Shown: positions 62,368 through 64,000 of the stretch, in pieces
Numbering within the stretch: the first letter of the stretch is position 1
How the letters are laid out: each line of letters starts with the position of its first letter
Assembly: GCA_963820035.1 (NCBI GenBank)
Contig: CAWFYK010000007.1
Location: forward strand, 1 to 64,000
Source of the DNA: JAWWPG01 sp963820035
GTDB taxonomy: Bacteria; Actinomycetota; Actinomycetes; Propionibacteriales; Nocardioidaceae
Length of the DNA stretch: 64,000 nucleotides
Direction of reading: 5' to 3'
Notes under the pieces: model-generated
Seen by the model: only the letters and a program-made list of their open reading frames with translations
What the model was told of the DNA's origin: nothing
Database searches by the model: none
Program-made: the position numbers and the translations under genes

Positions 62368-63774
62368 ATGTCGATCCGCCTCCGGCTGGCAGTTGTGTTC
62401 GCGGTTGCCTCCGCGCTCGTGTTCACCATCGGGAGCGCGCTGTTCGTCAGGCAGCTCTCGTCCTCCCTGCTCAGGTCCATCGACTCACAGCTCGCCGTGC
62501 AGCTTGCGCAGGCGGGCCGCTACCTACCCGCATCGGGCGCAGTGACGCCCGTCGCGGGTCGCCCGGCGCCGGGTGAGTACGTCGTCCAGGTCATCGATCC
62601 CCAGGGGCGGGTCCGCGGCGCCAGCGCAGACGCCGGGACGAGCCCCGTGCTGAGCCCGGCCGAGCTCAGCGTGGCGCAGCACAGCCGGCTCCTGCAGACC
62701 ACGACCGCCGAGGGCGAACGGGAGCGCCTGATGGCTGCTCCACTGGCGAACCACGCAGGCTGGGTCGCGGTCTCGAGCGTCTCGCTCGACACTCTCGACA
62801 CGACGCTGAGCCATGTCACCCGAGAACTGCTGATCGCTGGCGTGGTCCTCGTGGCATCGGCGGCTCTCGGCGCCTACGGACTGGCTCGGGCCGCCTTGTC
62901 CCCCGTCGAACGGATGCGCCGAGAGGTCGCGGCGCTCTCCGAGCGCGATCAGGCGCCCGGCATCCGGGTCCCGCGCACGCGAGACGAGATCGCCGCGCTC
63001 GCCGTGACGATGAACCAGTTGCTGAGTCGGCTGCAGCGTGCGCTAGCGCGGCAGCGAGCGCTGATCGCGGACGCCAGTCACGAGCTGCGGACCCCCTTCG
63101 CCGTGTTGCGCGGCGAACTCGAACTCGCCAGCCGGCCAGGCAGATCCCGCGAAGAGCTCGTGTCCGCGGTCGAGCAAGCCGGCGAGGAAGCAGCACGGCT
63201 CGCGCGCCTTACCGAACAGTTGCTCTTCCTCGCGAGGAGCGATGAGCAGCACATCCCGCTTCAGCGCGAACGAACCAACGTCCATCTACTGCTCACCCAG
63301 AGGGCGGACCATGCAGCAACCCGGGCAGCCTCGACCGGAGTCTGGTGCCAGGTCGAGGCCCCCGCCGACCTGGACATCGACGTCGACGCGGATCGCATCG
63401 GCGAAGCGATCGACAACCTGGTCGACAACGCCTTGCGGTTCGCCCCACCAGAAACCCCCATCGTGATGTCGGCCAGGGCCGCCGGCCACGACCTCACCAT
63501 CGAGGTCGCGGACGCAGGCCCCGGCTTCCCGGCAGAGTTTCTTCCGCACGCCTTCGAGCGCTTCGCCCGCCCTGACCTCAGCCGCACTCGCAGCGACGGG
63601 GGCGCCGGCCTGGGGCTGGCGATCGTCAGCGCCATCGCCCACGCCCACGGCGGACGAGCGACAGCGCGCAATCGACCCGACGGCGGAGCCGTTGTCTCGC
63701 TCGAGCTTCCAGGCACCGTCGAGACCGGCCATGGACGGCCCCGGGATCCGGCGGGCAAACGGACCTACCAGTGA
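62368..63774 (+). CDS. sensor histidine kinase
   Basis: 468 residues. Two spans (LAVVFAVASALVFTIGSALF near the start and ELLIAGVVLVASAALGAYGL near 160) border an outside sensing loop. A HAMP-like linker follows, then ALIADASHELRTPFAVLRGE with the phosphorylated His, the ATP-binding N box AIDNLVDNALRFAPPETPI, and the G boxes VADAGPGFPAEFLPHAFERF and GGAGLGLAIVSAIAHAHGG. Partner of the OmpR regulator; the stimulus is unknown but the linked operon suggests redox or metal status at the cell surface. Confidence 0.95.
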   Translation: MSIRLRLAVVFAVASALVFTIGSALFVRQLSSSLLRSIDSQLAVQLAQAGRYLPASGAVTPVAGRPAPGEYVVQVIDPQGRVRGASADAGTSPVLSPAELSVAQHSRLLQTTTAEGERERLMAAPLANHAGWVAVSSVSLDTLDTTLSHVTRELLIAGVVLVASAALGAYGLARAALSPVERMRREVAALSERDQAPGIRVPRTRDEIAALAVTMNQLLSRLQRALARQRALIADASHELRTPFAVLRGELELASRPGRSREELVSAVEQAGEEAARLARLTEQLLFLARSDEQHIPLQRERTNVHLLLTQRADHAATRAASTGVWCQVEAPADLDIDVDADRIGEAIDNLVDNALRFAPPETPIVMSARAAGHDLTIEVADAGPGFPAEFLPHAFERFARPDLSRTRSDGGAGLGLAIVSAIAHAHGGRATARNRPDGGAVVSLELPGTVETGHGRPRDPAGKRTYQ

Positions 63775-64000
63775 ACAGCACGTAGGCCGCCTGCGGCGGC
63801 TGCGGGATGCGTCGCTCAGCGACATGACGGCTCCGCGTTTCCTGCCAGGTGGCGGGACGCATCCGGGCGACCACGAGGTCAGGCGCGTTCGGCCACCGCT
63901 ACGATGACGACCTTGACAACGCTGCCGAGCTGTTGGACACGGCGCACCCGGAACTGCCGAATGCCACCGGTTGCCGATCCGTGTTCACTGCGCGGCGACA
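63775..64000. other. right-end stretch, nothing recognised
   Basis: 226 bases after the kinase. A short rightward frame (DMTAPRFLPGGGTHPGDHEV) ends at 63,907, and another piece reads DDLDNAAELLDTAHPELPNA near the end. Neither is long enough to name. Could be a decayed gene or the beginning of one outside the window. Confidence 0.35.

Overview
The window is high-GC actinobacterial DNA made of two parts that do not belong together. Bases 1 to about 21,594 (segment A) look like an uncultured acidimicrobial-type actinobacterium: F420 synthesis (FbiC), SCP-2-type lipid-binding protein, polyprenyl synthase, CtaB, a three-part FAD/Fe-S oxidase, a LOG protein and a PfkB kinase. Almost every gene there is cut by single-base indels, and the inserted bases sit almost always between codons. 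Bases from about 21,595 to 64,000 (segment B) read cleanly and look like a Nocardioides-type propionibacterial actinobacterium. The switch happens inside fbiC, whose 5' part is missing, so a chimeric join is the simplest reading.

Segment A layout: partial unknown gene, 5'-3' exonuclease-like gene, enoyl-CoA hydratase, SDR, FxsA, unknown gene, SCP-2 protein, polyprenyl synthase, ABC exporter pair, TlpA-like thioredoxin, CtaB, cupredoxin, GroES-like protein, SDR, gamma-carbonic anhydrase, DinB-type protein, Cys-rich protein, GlcD-GlcE-GlcF-like oxidase, sulfotransferase, LOG protein, PfkB kinase and the 3' part of fbiC.

Segment B opens with an accessory island (21.6-29.2 kb): two MarR regulators with palindromic operators, an SDR, a VOC protein, an IS21 fragment, two decayed tyrosine recombinases, an excisionase and an intact tRNA-Ala(CGC) that is the likely integration target. 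Next is a conserved actinobacterial block (29.4-41 kb) related in order to the Rv0985c-Rv0996 region of M. tuberculosis: GlpR-like receptor, RimJ, MogA, MoaC, MoeA/Glp, UDP-glucose pyrophosphorylase, 5-formyl-THF cyclo-ligase, a CIRCE-preceded Ruc/FmdB zinc-ribbon chaperone and MscL. It also carries a decayed peptidase E and a penicillin-acylase-family hydrolase.

From 41 to 52.6 kb are housekeeping and envelope genes: epimerase, phosphoglucomutase, an M16 peptidase pair, a secreted lytic transglycosylase, GNAT, a TAP-type hydrolase and a secreted HExxx protein. A 1489-residue secreted multicopper oxidase with six N-terminal G-x-G-[YF] repeats follows. The right end (57.7-63.8 kb) is a compact redox module: soluble three-Cys ferredoxin, NuoF-like NADH/FMN protein, haem-type ferric-reductase-like membrane protein, ApbE flavin transferase, a small membrane-anchored protein, and a divergent OmpR/histidine-kinase pair with operator-like palindromes between them. 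This module is the best candidate here for a poorly described system. Many genes in both segments have a TAnnnT -10 box 6-7 nt before the start codon, which suggests leaderless transcripts.
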